64,000 bases of DNA, taken from the NCBI RefSeq assembly GCF_009760405.1, contig NZ_WRPP01000006.1, forward strand, positions 372,001-436,000, given 5' to 3'. This document shows, one piece after another, positions 25,014 through 33,911 of the stretch. This stretch comes from Nocardia terrae. Lineage in GTDB: Bacteria > Actinomycetota > Actinomycetes > Mycobacteriales > Mycobacteriaceae. Every line of letters starts with the position of its first letter. Position 1 is the stretch's first letter. The position numbers and the translations under genes are program-made. The notes beneath the pieces were generated by a model. The model did no database searches, was not told the DNA's origin, and was given only the letters and a program-made list of their open reading frames with translations.

Positions 25014-27759
25014 CGGTTTCGTCAAGAACCCGCAGGACTTCCTGAGCGCCATCGGCGGTGATCCTCACCAGTTCCGCGCCAGCCTTCATCGTCGTGCCTT
25101 CTTCGAGGAAGTACTCAGGGATGAGCTCATTCAGGCTTGCCGTCCAACCTGTTCCCGTCGCTGGCCATGGGTATCCGGTGTCGAATCCCGGTGGCGCGTG
25201 GGGAATGAGGTCAGCCAGCGGGCCATCCGGTACCAGCGTGCCACCACGCTCGATCCCGAAGCGTAACGCGAATATCGCCGGATCATCCGGAGCGAACGGA
25301 GTGTTGTCGTAGTCCAGTCGCAGGCCATCGAACAATTGTTCCGGAGTCATGAGGTGGGCAGTGTCGGCCTCGGCGGTCACAGACCCTCCGATGCCGTCCG
25401 AAGGAAACTTCGGGTTGGGGAAGTTATTGGTGAGGATGGATTCCAGCTGGGGCCCGTCGGACGGGATCACTTTCTGCAAAATTTCGCCCGGCGCAGGGTC
25501 TGGCACGGCGTGGCGGGTGTCGTAAAGGATCTGCTGCTGCTCTGGTGTCAGGTCTTCGAGCGGGGTGCCCACCACCGCCTGGAACTCGTCCTGGGGAATG
25601 CCAGCACGTTCCAGCGTCGGGGCGATTGCATCGGAAATCGTCGGTCGACTCGTCGCTGCTGCGTCACCTGCAGCACCGAGGCTGGAAGCGGTTTGTCCCG
25701 TACCGAGAAGGAACTGCGGTGCAGATTTGCCCAATTGGCTGGTGGCGAGCAGGATTTGGGCGTCGGACAGTCCTTGGGCAGCCAGTTCGCGGGCGATGAG
25801 TTCGGTGCCGACCAGTCGACCTGCGGTCCAGCCGAGTTCGGCGACACCGGTGACGGCCATGACTGCGTTGAACACGTCACTGGCCTTGTCCTCGACGTTG
25901 CCGGCATCCATCTTGGTGGTACCGACCAGATGGGTGACACCGTCGACGGTTTCGTATTTGACGATGGTGACGCCGGTGTAGTCGGAGGTTTGCAGGAACG
26001 CCAGGTTGCCCTTGGCATCGAACATCGCTGTGGCCGAGTATTGCTCGCCGTCGGGGCCGCGATAGAACCATTCCTGGGTGCTGGTGCCGTCGGGGTTGGT
26101 AATGAGAGGTCCGCGGTGGGTGACGGGGTCGCTGCGCCAGGTGCCGGTTTCGGGGTCGAACTGGTTCCAGTAGTTCGGCCCTCCGATAACGTCGCCGTAG
26201 CGGTCGATGGGCACGGTGGTGCCGTCGGGTTCGCGGACAACGCGGGTGCCATCGGGTTGGGTGATGATGCTGACCGGTTGGCCGTCGATGCGTCCAGGCC
26301 CGGTGGTGACCTGGGTGTGGCTGTCGTCGGGGTTGGTGATGTCGGTGTTGATGTAGTTGTCGGTTCCGAGATGGGAGTGCGCGGAGCTGGTGGTGCCGTC
26401 GTTGTTGTGTACGACGGTGTCGACGGTGGTGCTGTCGGGGCTGACCTGCGCGGTGATCGGCGCGGGCCCGTCGGTGTCCCCGCCGGGCGGCACGACATAC
26501 AGTTCCCCGTCGGGGTAGCGCACGGAGTGGGAGCCGTCGGGGTTGGCGGTCCAGGTGGTGGCGCCGCCGTTGCCGTCGGGTACCGACCTCATCTGGCTGG
26601 TGGTGCCGTCGGGGTTGTGGATGGTGGTGTCGATGCTGCCGCCACTGTCGGGCACCGGTGTCGACATCGCGCTGGAGACGCCGCCGTGTCCGTCGTCATG
26701 GGTGGTGAATACGCTGCCGTCGAGGTGGGAGCTCGAGGTGGTGGTGCCGCCGTGCCCGTCGTTGGTGATCGTGCACTGCGGGATGGTGTCGGGGTCGGCC
26801 AGGATCGGGAACATGTCGTCGCCGTCGGGTTCGATGTGCTGGACGATGGTGTCGCCGTCGACCTCGTACCAGGTGCGGACCGGTCGGCCCAGCGCGTCGT
26901 ATGCCCACGGCGGATTCGTGTGTGACACAACGTTTCCGGTGGCGTCGAGCACGTCGACGGAGCCGTCGGGGTTCTTGCGTAGTTGCCCGCCGGGCGGGAC
27001 GTCTTGGGGGAAGCGGTATTCCCGCGGTGCGCTCGGGTCGTCCATGAGGATGAAGGTCTGCTCACCGCCGTCCCAGGGTTTGGTGATCGTCAACTGCTGC
27101 GAGGAACCGCCGCGCAGGCGCAGCGCGGGCGCGAGGAACGCTGCCACACCGGCGAGCAGCAGCCACGGAATCCGCTCATCGCTACCGCCGTGCGCAGGAG
27201 CCGACGACGTGGGTGTATCTCGGTGCGCCGGAAGCGGAACCGTCGTCACCGGCGGGGCCGGGGCCTGCGCTGGTACGGGTGTCGCGGTGGGCGCGGGTGC
27301 GTCATTGGCTGGCGGGGCCGCTGGATTCGTCTCTGGCGCTGGAGGGGTCGGCGCCGGCTGTGGTGCTGCTGGTGCCGGGGGCTGATTGCCGGGCAGGACC
27401 TGGGGCTCGGCTCCGGGAACGGGGACGATCGGTGTCCCGTTGCCGGGCGGTATGGGTGGCAGGGTGAGTGCGCCCGCGCCGATTCCGCCACCGCCGCCGG
27501 GCTGGGAGGGCAGGCCCGGGGTTTGCGAGGGTAGCGGCGGTGGGGTGGACAAGGTGGGCGGGCCGCCCGGCGGTACCGGTGGTACGGTCGGGGTGTCGAT
27601 GCAGGGCCAGCCCGGGTGCATGGCCTGCCACTGCTCACACGGCACGTACCCTTGCGCGGTCGCGGCAGGGGATCCGGCCAGGATCACGGCTCCGATCCCG
27701 AGTCCCGTGGCGGTCGCGGCGAGGGCGAGCGCGGTGTGGCGGGCGAGTCGGGCTCTCAT
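24988..27759 (-). CDS. Large secreted polymorphic-toxin-like protein
   Basis: A 923-residue protein. In order: signal peptide (1 to about 36, ending SPAATAQ), a mature N-terminus with Cys pairs (PCEQW, WPCID), a Pro/Ala-rich region to about 195, a membrane helix at about 197-213 (IPWLLLAGVAAFLAPAL), and a long array of YD/RHS-like beta repeats rich in NPDGT and DGHGG motifs to about 620. A helical linker follows, and then a compact C-terminal domain of about 170 residues with GGSVTAEADTAHL, LFDGLRLDYDNTPF, GTGWTAS and PEYFLEEGTTMKAGAELV. That last domain looks like a complete enzyme; an ADP-ribosyltransferase-like fold is possible but not established. ATG at 27759 overlaps the upstream membrane-protein stop (ATGA), and its own TGA overlaps the immunity start. 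Confidence 0.75.
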   Translation of the reverse strand: MRARLARHTALALAATATGLGIGAVILAGSPAATAQGYVPCEQWQAMHPGWPCIDTPTVPPVPPGGPPTLSTPPPLPSQTPGLPSQPGGGGGIGAGALTLPPIPPGNGTPIVPVPGAEPQVLPGNQPPAPAAPQPAPTPPAPETNPAAPPANDAPAPTATPVPAQAPAPPVTTVPLPAHRDTPTSSAPAHGGSDERIPWLLLAGVAAFLAPALRLRGGSSQQLTITKPWDGGEQTFILMDDPSAPREYRFPQDVPPGGQLRKNPDGSVDVLDATGNVVSHTNPPWAYDALGRPVRTWYEVDGDTIVQHIEPDGDDMFPILADPDTIPQCTITNDGHGGTTTSSSHLDGSVFTTHDDGHGGVSSAMSTPVPDSGGSIDTTIHNPDGTTSQMRSVPDGNGGATTWTANPDGSHSVRYPDGELYVVPPGGDTDGPAPITAQVSPDSTTVDTVVHNNDGTTSSAHSHLGTDNYINTDITNPDDSHTQVTTGPGRIDGQPVSIITQPDGTRVVREPDGTTVPIDRYGDVIGGPNYWNQFDPETGTWRSDPVTHRGPLITNPDGTSTQEWFYRGPDGEQYSATAMFDAKGNLAFLQTSDYTGVTIVKYETVDGVTHLVGTTKMDAGNVEDKASDVFNAVMAVTGVAELGWTAGRLVGTELIARELAAQGLSDAQILLATSQLGKSAPQFLLGTGQTASSLGAAGDAAATSRPTISDAIAPTLERAGIPQDEFQAVVGTPLEDLTPEQQQILYDTRHAVPDPAPGEILQKVIPSDGPQLESILTNNFPNPKFPSDGIGGSVTAEADTAHLMTPEQLFDGLRLDYDNTPFAPDDPAIFALRFGIERGGTLVPDGPLADLIPHAPPGFDTGYPWPATGTGWTASLNELIPEYFLEEGTTMKAGAELVRITADGAQEVLRVLDETGIWKVPTP

Positions 27760-28043
27760 CGGCGCTCCCGCCGGTTCTTGGCCTGGTCGCGCAGGGTGTC
27801 GATCCCCCACCAGGTAAGTCGCCCGGCGATGGACATGTAGAGGAAGAACGCCAGATACACCAGGACCGCGCCATAATCGTCGGCCCAGCCCGGCATCCGG
27901 TTGAGATTCGCGAACGCCACGATCAGCAGCAACAAGCCGAGTACGAGGCCGCCGACCGCGACGACGGTTGGGTTCACCGGTTCCGGTGTGGCATCGGCAC
28001 GAGAAGCCGCCGCAGTGTCGGCAACAGGAGTGGTATCGGTCAT
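27756..28043 (-). CDS. Two-helix small membrane protein of the toxin operon
   Basis: A 95-residue protein. A Thr/Ala-rich N-terminal 25 residues precede two hydrophobic helices (TVVAVGGLVLGLLLLIVAFA and YGAVLVYLAFFLYMSIAG) and a basic C-terminus ending RRERR. No family is recognised. Its stop overlaps the toxin ATG (ATGA), and the porin-like gene ends 68 bp upstream. Tight coupling suggests that it helps to insert or export the toxin or keeps it at the membrane; this is inference. Confidence 0.7.
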   Translation of the reverse strand: MTDTTPVADTAAASRADATPEPVNPTVVAVGGLVLGLLLLIVAFANLNRMPGWADDYGAVLVYLAFFLYMSIAGRLTWWGIDTLRDQAKNRRERR

Positions 28044-28111
28044 CGGTGTCTACCTTCCGGTGCGTCCGCTGCGTTATGAGCTGCGGGAAATGTTCTGGGG
28101 TGCAGGGTCTT

Positions 28112-28756
28112 TCACAACCAGATGGGGTCGCCGTAGACGGAGATGTTGTTGTCGGCAGTCGGCGTGGAGATCGCGGCAGTGGCGAAACTTCTGATGGTCA
28201 CGGGCCCGGCGCACGCGTCCACGCGGATCTCCACCTGCTCGGCGGTGATCGATCCCCGCGGCCCCGCAAGGGGTTTCGACCCGAACGCGATGGTCGAGAT
28301 CGCACCCGGTTTGAGGGTGGTGGAGATGTTCGGGTTCACTGCCGCTTGCCCGCCGATGGTCACACCCGGGAATTGGGAGATGGTGACCGAGGCGTTCGGG
28401 CCGATCGAGAATCCCAAACCCAGCGTGAGTCCGCTCGAAACATCGACGGCGCAGCCGATTTGATAACCGAGCGTCACGGTGCCGGAGGTGATCGGCTGGC
28501 CGCCACTGCCGGTGACCTCGGTGATCGCCTTGAGGCTGACGAAACCCTCCCGGCTGACCGGGGAATTGGCGAGGTTGGGCCAGCGGTCGAGGTTCTCGCT
28601 GGTCTTGGTGATTGAAAGGGTCCAGCCGTCGTCGGTAATGGCCTGCCGATACTTGTCGGCTATCGGATCAGCACTGGCCGAACCCGCCGTCCATGCAGCC
28701 CCCAGCAGGGTCGTGGCCAGCAGTCCGACCCCAGCAGCCATCGCCGGTCGTATCAT
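28112..28756 (-). CDS. MspA-family porin
   Basis: A 214-residue secreted protein. The signal peptide ends AGSASADP, followed by a beta-rich body that opens DKYRQAITDDGWTLSITKTSENLDR and ends TYGEP-like as NNISVYGDPIWL. Two Cys residues (GCAVD and DACAG) may pair. These features fit the MspA porin family, which forms octameric channels in the mycolic-acid outer membrane of mycobacteria and relatives. The start is the ATG at 28756, with a GTG at 28762 just upstream. It lies at the head of the toxin operon, which is an unusual place for a porin gene. Confidence 0.82.
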   Translation of the reverse strand: MIRPAMAAGVGLLATTLLGAAWTAGSASADPIADKYRQAITDDGWTLSITKTSENLDRWPNLANSPVSREGFVSLKAITEVTGSGGQPITSGTVTLGYQIGCAVDVSSGLTLGLGFSIGPNASVTISQFPGVTIGGQAAVNPNISTTLKPGAISTIAFGSKPLAGPRGSITAEQVEIRVDACAGPVTIRSFATAAISTPTADNNISVYGDPIWL

Positions 28757-28789
28757 CAACACGAGATCCCCTGCACTTTCAGACAACAT

Positions 28790-29446
28790 TCAGCAAACTT
28801 TCTGGGCCGCCAGGCTGGCATGCAGGCCACGCACCGCACCAGGCAGATGGGATGCCCATCACTCGGGGCGGGAATCATGACGGCAATCACGAACTTCCGA
28901 CCGTGAATCGAAAGATGTTCGGGTACTAGATGATTCAAAGCGTCGCGACCACTTGCGCACCCGGCTGAGTCTGGCCGTGTATCCATATCGTTACGGCCGC
29001 TAAGGGGTCGACGTGATCCCATTCGCGATGCTGGTCGAGCGCCACAGTCTGCCCGCCCGGCAGGCACGGCGACCCGGACCTGTGGCGCTACAGCCCGGAT
29101 CGATCCCGCCGCAGCTGTGGAGACAGGCAGGATGCACGCAACGGAGGGCATCCGCCGCCGCACCGCAGGGCGAAACGAATGCGTTGAGAATCGCGACCGG
29201 CAGCCGGACGAGTGCAGTGCCGCGACCGTGGCGTTGCCTGCGCTGCTGACGTCGGTGGGGGCGATCAGCGCGCGCCAAACGAATGCGTGCGCACCTGGGC
29301 TTGTCCTGGCGTGCGAATCGTGCGCGCCGACAGCGTGTATAGGGGTGTTCGGGAACACCGGCAATCTCGAGCGTGCATAGGAACCTTCTCCCGTGGGGAA
29401 TCCGATTGCGGGACGCTGCCTCCCTCCGTGTGCGTCGGGCGAAAGC
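28790..29446. other. Gene-poor gap upstream of the porin-toxin operon
   Basis: About 650 bp with no ORF that looks coding on either strand; all frames here show shadow-like Arg/Ser/Pro-rich translations. It must contain the promoter of the porin-toxin operon, but I see no clear promoter elements. It may be decayed DNA of the island. Confidence 0.5.
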
Positions 29447-29899
29447 TCACCGCGGACGGCCGTGAGTATCTCGGCGAGGCACACCACGACGTTCCAGGGC
29501 GGCGCGGACTGTGGTGGCCTTGACGCCGAGCCGGTCGCCGATGCGGGCAAGCGTTTGGCCGTCCTGATAGTCGACGACGGCCTGATCGATCTCCTTGCGG
29601 GACAGTCGGCACTGGTGGCGGATCGCCGCGCCTGCTGTGCGAAGGATTTCGAGGATGCTGCCCTTGGCAAGTTGGTGATCGGAGGCGAGCTGATTGGCTG
29701 AAGCTCCACTTTCGTAAGCGGCGACGATCTGTGCCCGATCCGACTCCGACAATCGCCGCGCCAGTGAATGTACCTTCTGAATCTTGGCGGCCGGTTGACG
29801 TTTGGGCTGGTCAGAGACTTGACCGCGGAGCTTTCCGAGAGCGGAAGTTAGGGTGCCCTGGTTCGAGTAAGCTCGCATAAGGTCCACCAATCGTGTCAT
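29447..29899 (-). CDS. Recombinase-associated helix-turn-helix protein
   Basis: A 150-residue protein starting MTRLVDLMRAY. Two successive helix-turn-helix units can be seen: SESDRAQIVAAYESGASANQLA...KGSILEILR, then SRKEIDQAVVDYQDGQTLARIGDRLGVKATTVRAALERRG, ending RDTHGR (segments given as landmarks). This layout is what I recall for small HTH proteins encoded with, or split from, serine recombinases in actinobacterial mobile elements. No recombinase gene is beside it here. The ATG at 29899 is used; an ATG at 29917 lies inside an 18-bp inverted repeat. Confidence 0.7.
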   Translation of the reverse strand: MTRLVDLMRAYSNQGTLTSALGKLRGQVSDQPKRQPAAKIQKVHSLARRLSESDRAQIVAAYESGASANQLASDHQLAKGSILEILRTAGAAIRHQCRLSRKEIDQAVVDYQDGQTLARIGDRLGVKATTVRAALERRGVPRRDTHGRPR

Positions 29900-29914
29900 T
29901 GCACGAACCGACTC

Positions 29915-29954
29915 CATTGGGGCTGGTACCGCAGAAGCGGTACCAGCCCCAATG
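29915..29954. repeat. 18-bp inverted repeat between divergent genes
   Basis: Arms at 29915-29932 and 29937-29954 are perfect inverted copies (CATTGGGGCTGGTACCGC) separated by AGAA. It lies just upstream of the HTH-gene ATG at 29899 and before the divergent hypothetical gene. It could be an operator for the HTH protein, a hairpin in its leader RNA, or a recombination site. Confidence 0.6.
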
Positions 29955-30012
29955 TCGTTCGGTGCGGACGGAACGACCTGGTCGGTGGGCAAGGGTTGCT
30001 AGCGTTTCTGGT

Positions 30013-30543
30013 GTGGCCGGTGCGGTAGGTGTTGTAGTCGAATGGCTTTCGTCCCATGGGGGATGGGTCTCGCCTGCGATCGCCGCGGCAAGTGCGGGTG
30101 TTGCCACACGGGCGTACCGGACGTCACGCACCGTGGCTCGGCGGGATGCACTGCGATTTGCCGCCGACCTGCACAAGGACTTGACGACCGGAGCCGTCGC
30201 CGACGCGAGGCATGTGATCGGAACACGACTCTATGGAGATTTGGCTGCGCGCGGCCGAGTCGAAGATCGTGTGATCGAGTGCTACTACGTTCTGCTCTGG
30301 GCTTATGAACGGCTCGCGACCGGAGCCGACGTGTTGAAGCGAGCGAGGTACGTAGAGGCGCTTGCGGTCCTGAGTCAGGCTGTCGATTGGCATGCGGTCG
30401 AGATCGCTAAGAATATTCGAATACTGAACGCGGACACCGAACTGCGAATTCAAGGCGAGCAAGCGATCGCTCGATTCGAGCAGTGTTTCGAGACACTCAG
30501 GACCGCACGTATCGAATCGGGGCGGAGGAATCCGATCACGTAG
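30013..30543 (+). CDS. Hypothetical protein with N-terminal hydrophobic segment
   Basis: About 176 residues if the GTG at 30013 is used; the frame is open from 29893, but that part runs through the inverted repeat. A hydrophobic N-terminal stretch (VAGAVGVVVEWL, then SPAIAAASAGVATRAY) is followed by a charged, helical domain with YYVLLWAYERLATGADVLKRARYVEALAVL. It may be a membrane-anchored helical protein. No family is recognised and there is no obvious partner. Confidence 0.55.
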   Translation: MAGAVGVVVEWLSSHGGWVSPAIAAASAGVATRAYRTSRTVARRDALRFAADLHKDLTTGAVADARHVIGTRLYGDLAARGRVEDRVIECYYVLLWAYERLATGADVLKRARYVEALAVLSQAVDWHAVEIAKNIRILNADTELRIQGEQAIARFEQCFETLRTARIESGRRNPIT

Positions 30544-30709
30544 TTGGTCATGGCTATTTCCCGGCATATTCGCGGTATTCGGGGCGGGTGATCGCGAGGC
30601 GACCCCGATTGGTGCAGCGCCAGCGCGCAGGTCCCTGCAGGGTGCCCATCGCGAGCCCGGTGCGCGACAGTCGCGCGCCTGGATGTCGGCGACGTAGACC
30701 ACTAGCGAG

Positions 30710-31057
30710 ATGGTGATTTACCACGGCAACGCTCCGTTGCCGGGTACTCCGGAGGCGGAGAGGATGCCGGAGGAGGACAAGAAGGCAGCCTTCGCTGACT
30801 ACGCCGCCCTGGCGGAGATCGAGAACTGGAGCGGTGCACCGCCGATGGGATTGCCGCAGAACGCGACGATCGTCACGGTGACCGACGGTGCACCCGTTCT
30901 CACCGACGGCCCGTGGCTGGACATCAGGCACACGGTCGGCGGTTTCGCGGTGGTCGAGGCTCCAGACCTGGATGCCGCCGTCGCGCTCGCGGCCCAGGTC
31001 CCGCGGGCACGGCTGGGCGGCGCAGTCGAGGTGCGTCCATCGGTCTCGCTCTTCTGA
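30710..31057 (+). CDS. YCII/DGPF-domain protein
   Basis: A 115-residue protein of the YCII-related group. The conserved C-terminal half is present: VTVTDGAPVLTDGPW, then GGFAVVEAPDLDAAVALAAQVP and GGAVEVRP. The first strand appears short (MVIYHGN instead of the usual longer MKYML-type start), so the 5' end may be trimmed. Such genes often sit next to ECF sigma factors. Here the neighbour, itself truncated, converges on it. Confidence 0.7.
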   Translation: MVIYHGNAPLPGTPEAERMPEEDKKAAFADYAALAEIENWSGAPPMGLPQNATIVTVTDGAPVLTDGPWLDIRHTVGGFAVVEAPDLDAAVALAAQVPRARLGGAVEVRPSVSLF

Positions 31058-31107
31058 AAGGCCGGGCCCGGCGTGCTTTTCACATGTCGGGCCCTGAGAC
31101 ATCGGGG

Positions 31108-31650
31108 TCAGTCCGGTCGACGGTCGACTTCGGCGGCGACACGGCGGACGCGGTCGGTGTCGCGGATGACGTCGATCCTGACGATCTTGTCGCCTGCGAC
31201 AGTGAACACCATCACCGCGTAGGGCTGCTCGTCGCGGATGCTGAGGGCGCCGATCGCCCCGTTGATCACCAGGTGGCGCAGCCGGCCGCCCTGCGGAACG
31301 CGCACTTGTTCAGCCACGGCCGCGGGACCGCTGACAACACTCGCGGGACGGCCGGCGCCGTAGTCGGTCCGCAGCACGATGTCTGGATCCAGAACATGGA
31401 GCAAGGCATCGAGATCGGCATTACGGGCGGCCGCATAGAACGCATCGACCACCTTCCGCTGCTGTGCCAGATCCGGATCACAGCGCGGGACCTCGGCTCC
31501 ATTCACGCGCCGCCGAGCACGACTGGCCAGCTGCCGCGTGGCCGCCGGACTACGCCCAACGATGTCGGCGATGTCGGAGAAGGGCAGGTCGAACATGTCG
31601 TGCAGCACGAACGCCACCCGTTCGGCCGGAGCGTAAGCGCAGACCCTCAC
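31108..31650 (-). pseudogene. ECF sigma factor lacking its region 2 (ECF41-like)
   Basis: A 180-residue ORF. It carries sigma region 4 (APAERVAFVLHDMFDLPFSDIADIVGRSPAATRQLASRARRRV, landmark only) and a SnoaL-like C-terminal extension, the architecture of ECF41-type sigma factors. The N-terminal region 2, needed for -10 recognition and core binding, is missing. The ORF begins abruptly with MRVCAY just before region 4, and nothing sigma-like precedes it up to the lipase gene. It is therefore probably inactive as a sigma factor. Confidence 0.7.
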
Positions 31651-31733
31651 ACGAGGATGAATTCGGACATCACGATCTGAGACAGTTCGCCGCGAAGCCG
31701 GATGACTCGGGGGCGGTTTCGCCCCCGACGTCG

Positions 31734-32921
31734 TCAGCAGGTGGAAGTTACGGGGTCGCCTCGGAAGCGGGATTCGACGTAGTTCCAGGCGTCGGCGAAG
31801 CCGACGACCGCACCGGTCATGTGTTCGGCGACGTCGACGGGGTGGAACTGCAGGGGGACACCGGCTTTGCAGTAGCGGGACGCGACGTCGGCGACCGGGT
31901 CGAAGGCGGTGAGGGTGTCGTAGCGGGCCTGCCAGAAGTAGGTGGGGGCGGTCGGCACGCCGGTGTCGTAGCGGAGGCTGTTCTCGCGTAGGACCGCGTG
32001 CGCTTCGGTGCTGTCGAGCAGGCTCTTGGAGGCCGCCATCTGTTCGGCGCTGCGGAAGGCGCCGTGGAACAGCAGGAAACGGCGGCAGGCGTCGTGGGTG
32101 AATTCACGGAACCACAGGCCGTTTTCGTTGAGCTGGTCCGAGACCGGCAGCCGGGCAGGGTATTCGCGTTCGAGGCCCATGGCCGCCGCGAATGCCAGAC
32201 CGAAGCCCGGATGCGGTTCGAAGCCCAGGGAGAGCGCCATCTGCTCCTCGTCGGCCGGAATTCCGCCCGCCACTACGGCATCCAGCTTCAGGTCCGGCGC
32301 GTAGGCCGGTTGCAGCGCACCCGCCCACGCGGTCGCCATGCCGCCGCCGGAGTAACCGGCCAGCGCCACCGGCGAATTCGCCAGCCCCAGCTCGCTCACC
32401 TTGCGCACGGCCTTCACGCTGTCGAGGGTGACCATCCCGCTGAGCTTGGCCGCGCCGTAGGCCACGTTCGGGCCGAGGTAGTCGGGCAGTGAGACGGCCC
32501 AGCCGCGCCCGATCGGCAGCATCGCCCCGACTCCGTCCTGGAGTTCGCCGTTGAACAGCGACCGCGACGGATTGCACTGCGAGCCCAGCGAATTGATCAG
32601 GGCCTGATAGGACACCAACGGCGGATTCCGCACCCCGGCGGGCATGAGCACGGTGGTCATGCCGAGAATCGGCTGCCCGGTGGAGTTGGTGCTGCGGAAG
32701 GCGATCTGCCAGCCCTCCGTACCCACGTACAGCCCGGTGTCGATGCGGCGCGTGCGCACCACGTCCCCGGGGGACAGGGCGGCCAGATCGGCGGGCGCGC
32801 CGTAGAACGGGTCGGGATCCGCCGTGGGATACAGGGGTTGCGCCGAGACCGGGGCGCTGATCAACCCCGCGGTCAGGATGCTCAAGGCCATCACGACAGC
32901 CTTGACGGAAACTCTGGACAC
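31734..32921 (-). CDS. Secretory lipase (LIP family)
   Basis: A 395-residue exported alpha/beta hydrolase. The signal peptide ends APVSAQP. The nucleophile elbow GYSGGG gives catalytic Ser at about 191, with the surrounding LAGYSGGGMATAWAGALQPAYAP typical of the fungal and actinobacterial secretory lipase family. Candidate acid and base are the Asp in ARYDTLTAFDPV and the His in VAEHMTG. It would hydrolyse triglycerides or esters outside the cell. The ATG-type start at 32921 is at the signal peptide. Confidence 0.85.
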   Translation of the reverse strand: MSRVSVKAVVMALSILTAGLISAPVSAQPLYPTADPDPFYGAPADLAALSPGDVVRTRRIDTGLYVGTEGWQIAFRSTNSTGQPILGMTTVLMPAGVRNPPLVSYQALINSLGSQCNPSRSLFNGELQDGVGAMLPIGRGWAVSLPDYLGPNVAYGAAKLSGMVTLDSVKAVRKVSELGLANSPVALAGYSGGGMATAWAGALQPAYAPDLKLDAVVAGGIPADEEQMALSLGFEPHPGFGLAFAAAMGLEREYPARLPVSDQLNENGLWFREFTHDACRRFLLFHGAFRSAEQMAASKSLLDSTEAHAVLRENSLRYDTGVPTAPTYFWQARYDTLTAFDPVADVASRYCKAGVPLQFHPVDVAEHMTGAVVGFADAWNYVESRFRGDPVTSTC

Positions 32922-33193
32922 TGTGTTCCTTCACATGTCAGCGTCACTCTCTCCGGTACCCCGACCTGGACGGGAGAGAGCTCACAATCAACAAGGGCAC
33001 CACTGCGGCAGCCGAACTCACGCCCACCGCAACATGAGCGAGCTACCGGATAGCGAATACCACAGGAACAGTAAAACGGACAAATCGCCCAGCGAGTCGG
33101 TGTCGGGTCTGGGGAACATTTCTTCAATACCCGGCGTGATCGGCCGGTCGATAGTGGTGTTCATCCCCACCCCGATCGACGAGAGGACATGTC

Positions 33194-33892
33194 GTGACCG
33201 GCACCCTCGGCCCCGAAACCACCGCGCGAAGCACCGAAAAGCGGTCAGCGGCAACGCGAATACTGCTGGCCTGCGGCATTATCGGCCCGTTGCTCAACAT
33301 CGTTGTCGTTCTCGCCCTCGGGGCGATACGCCCTGACTACGACGCCCTGGTAGTCCCGGACAGCAATCTGGAACTGGGGCCCGGCGGGTGGATGCAAATC
33401 ACCAATTACATCGTGACCGGGGCGCTCCTGCTCGCTTTCGCCGTCGGGATGAGGCGGCCTCCGCGTACAGGAGGTGGATCCACCTGGGTCCCCATCCTGC
33501 TCGGCGGCTACGGCCTCACCTTCGTCGCCGTCGGGCTTCTCCTGCCCGACCCGTCGATGGGCTACCCGGCGGGAGCGTCGGACGCGCTGACCGTTCACGG
33601 CGCCGCGCACATTCTGCTCGGCCTGGTTCAGTTCGGTTCGCTGATCGCGGCCTGCTTCGTGCTGGCACGACGCGACGAGGCACTCGGAAACCGAGGCTGG
33701 TCCCGGTATTCGATGGCCACCGGCGTGCTGGTCGCCACCTCGTACGTGGCCTTCGCCCTCATCGCCAAATTGGTGGACGGGGGCCCGGCGGGGCTCATCG
33801 AACGGATCGGGATCGCCGCCTGCGGCATCTGGATCGCCCTGTTGGCGATCCGCCTGCTGACCGGTCCGGCCCCATACGGGTCTGCCGAATAG
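33194..33892 (+). CDS. DUF998 family membrane protein
   Basis: A 232-residue protein with six or seven hydrophobic helices and the features I associate with DUF998: SNLELGPGGWMQITNYIVTG near the start and LLLPDPSMGYPAG in the middle. The GTG at 33194 lies after GAGAGGAC. The role is unknown. It converges with the damaged TPR gene, 19 bp away. Confidence 0.75.
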   Translation: MTGTLGPETTARSTEKRSAATRILLACGIIGPLLNIVVVLALGAIRPDYDALVVPDSNLELGPGGWMQITNYIVTGALLLAFAVGMRRPPRTGGGSTWVPILLGGYGLTFVAVGLLLPDPSMGYPAGASDALTVHGAAHILLGLVQFGSLIAACFVLARRDEALGNRGWSRYSMATGVLVATSYVAFALIAKLVDGGPAGLIERIGIAACGIWIALLAIRLLTGPAPYGSAE

Positions 33893-33911
33893 CGGTGCGG
33901 GGTCTGCGAAC

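Noticed and set aside
30554..30700. Minus-strand stretch ending GPARWRCTNRGRLAITRPE, which looks somewhat protein-like
   Set aside because: It is too short, with no recognisable family or clear start; it may be a relic, but nothing more can be said.
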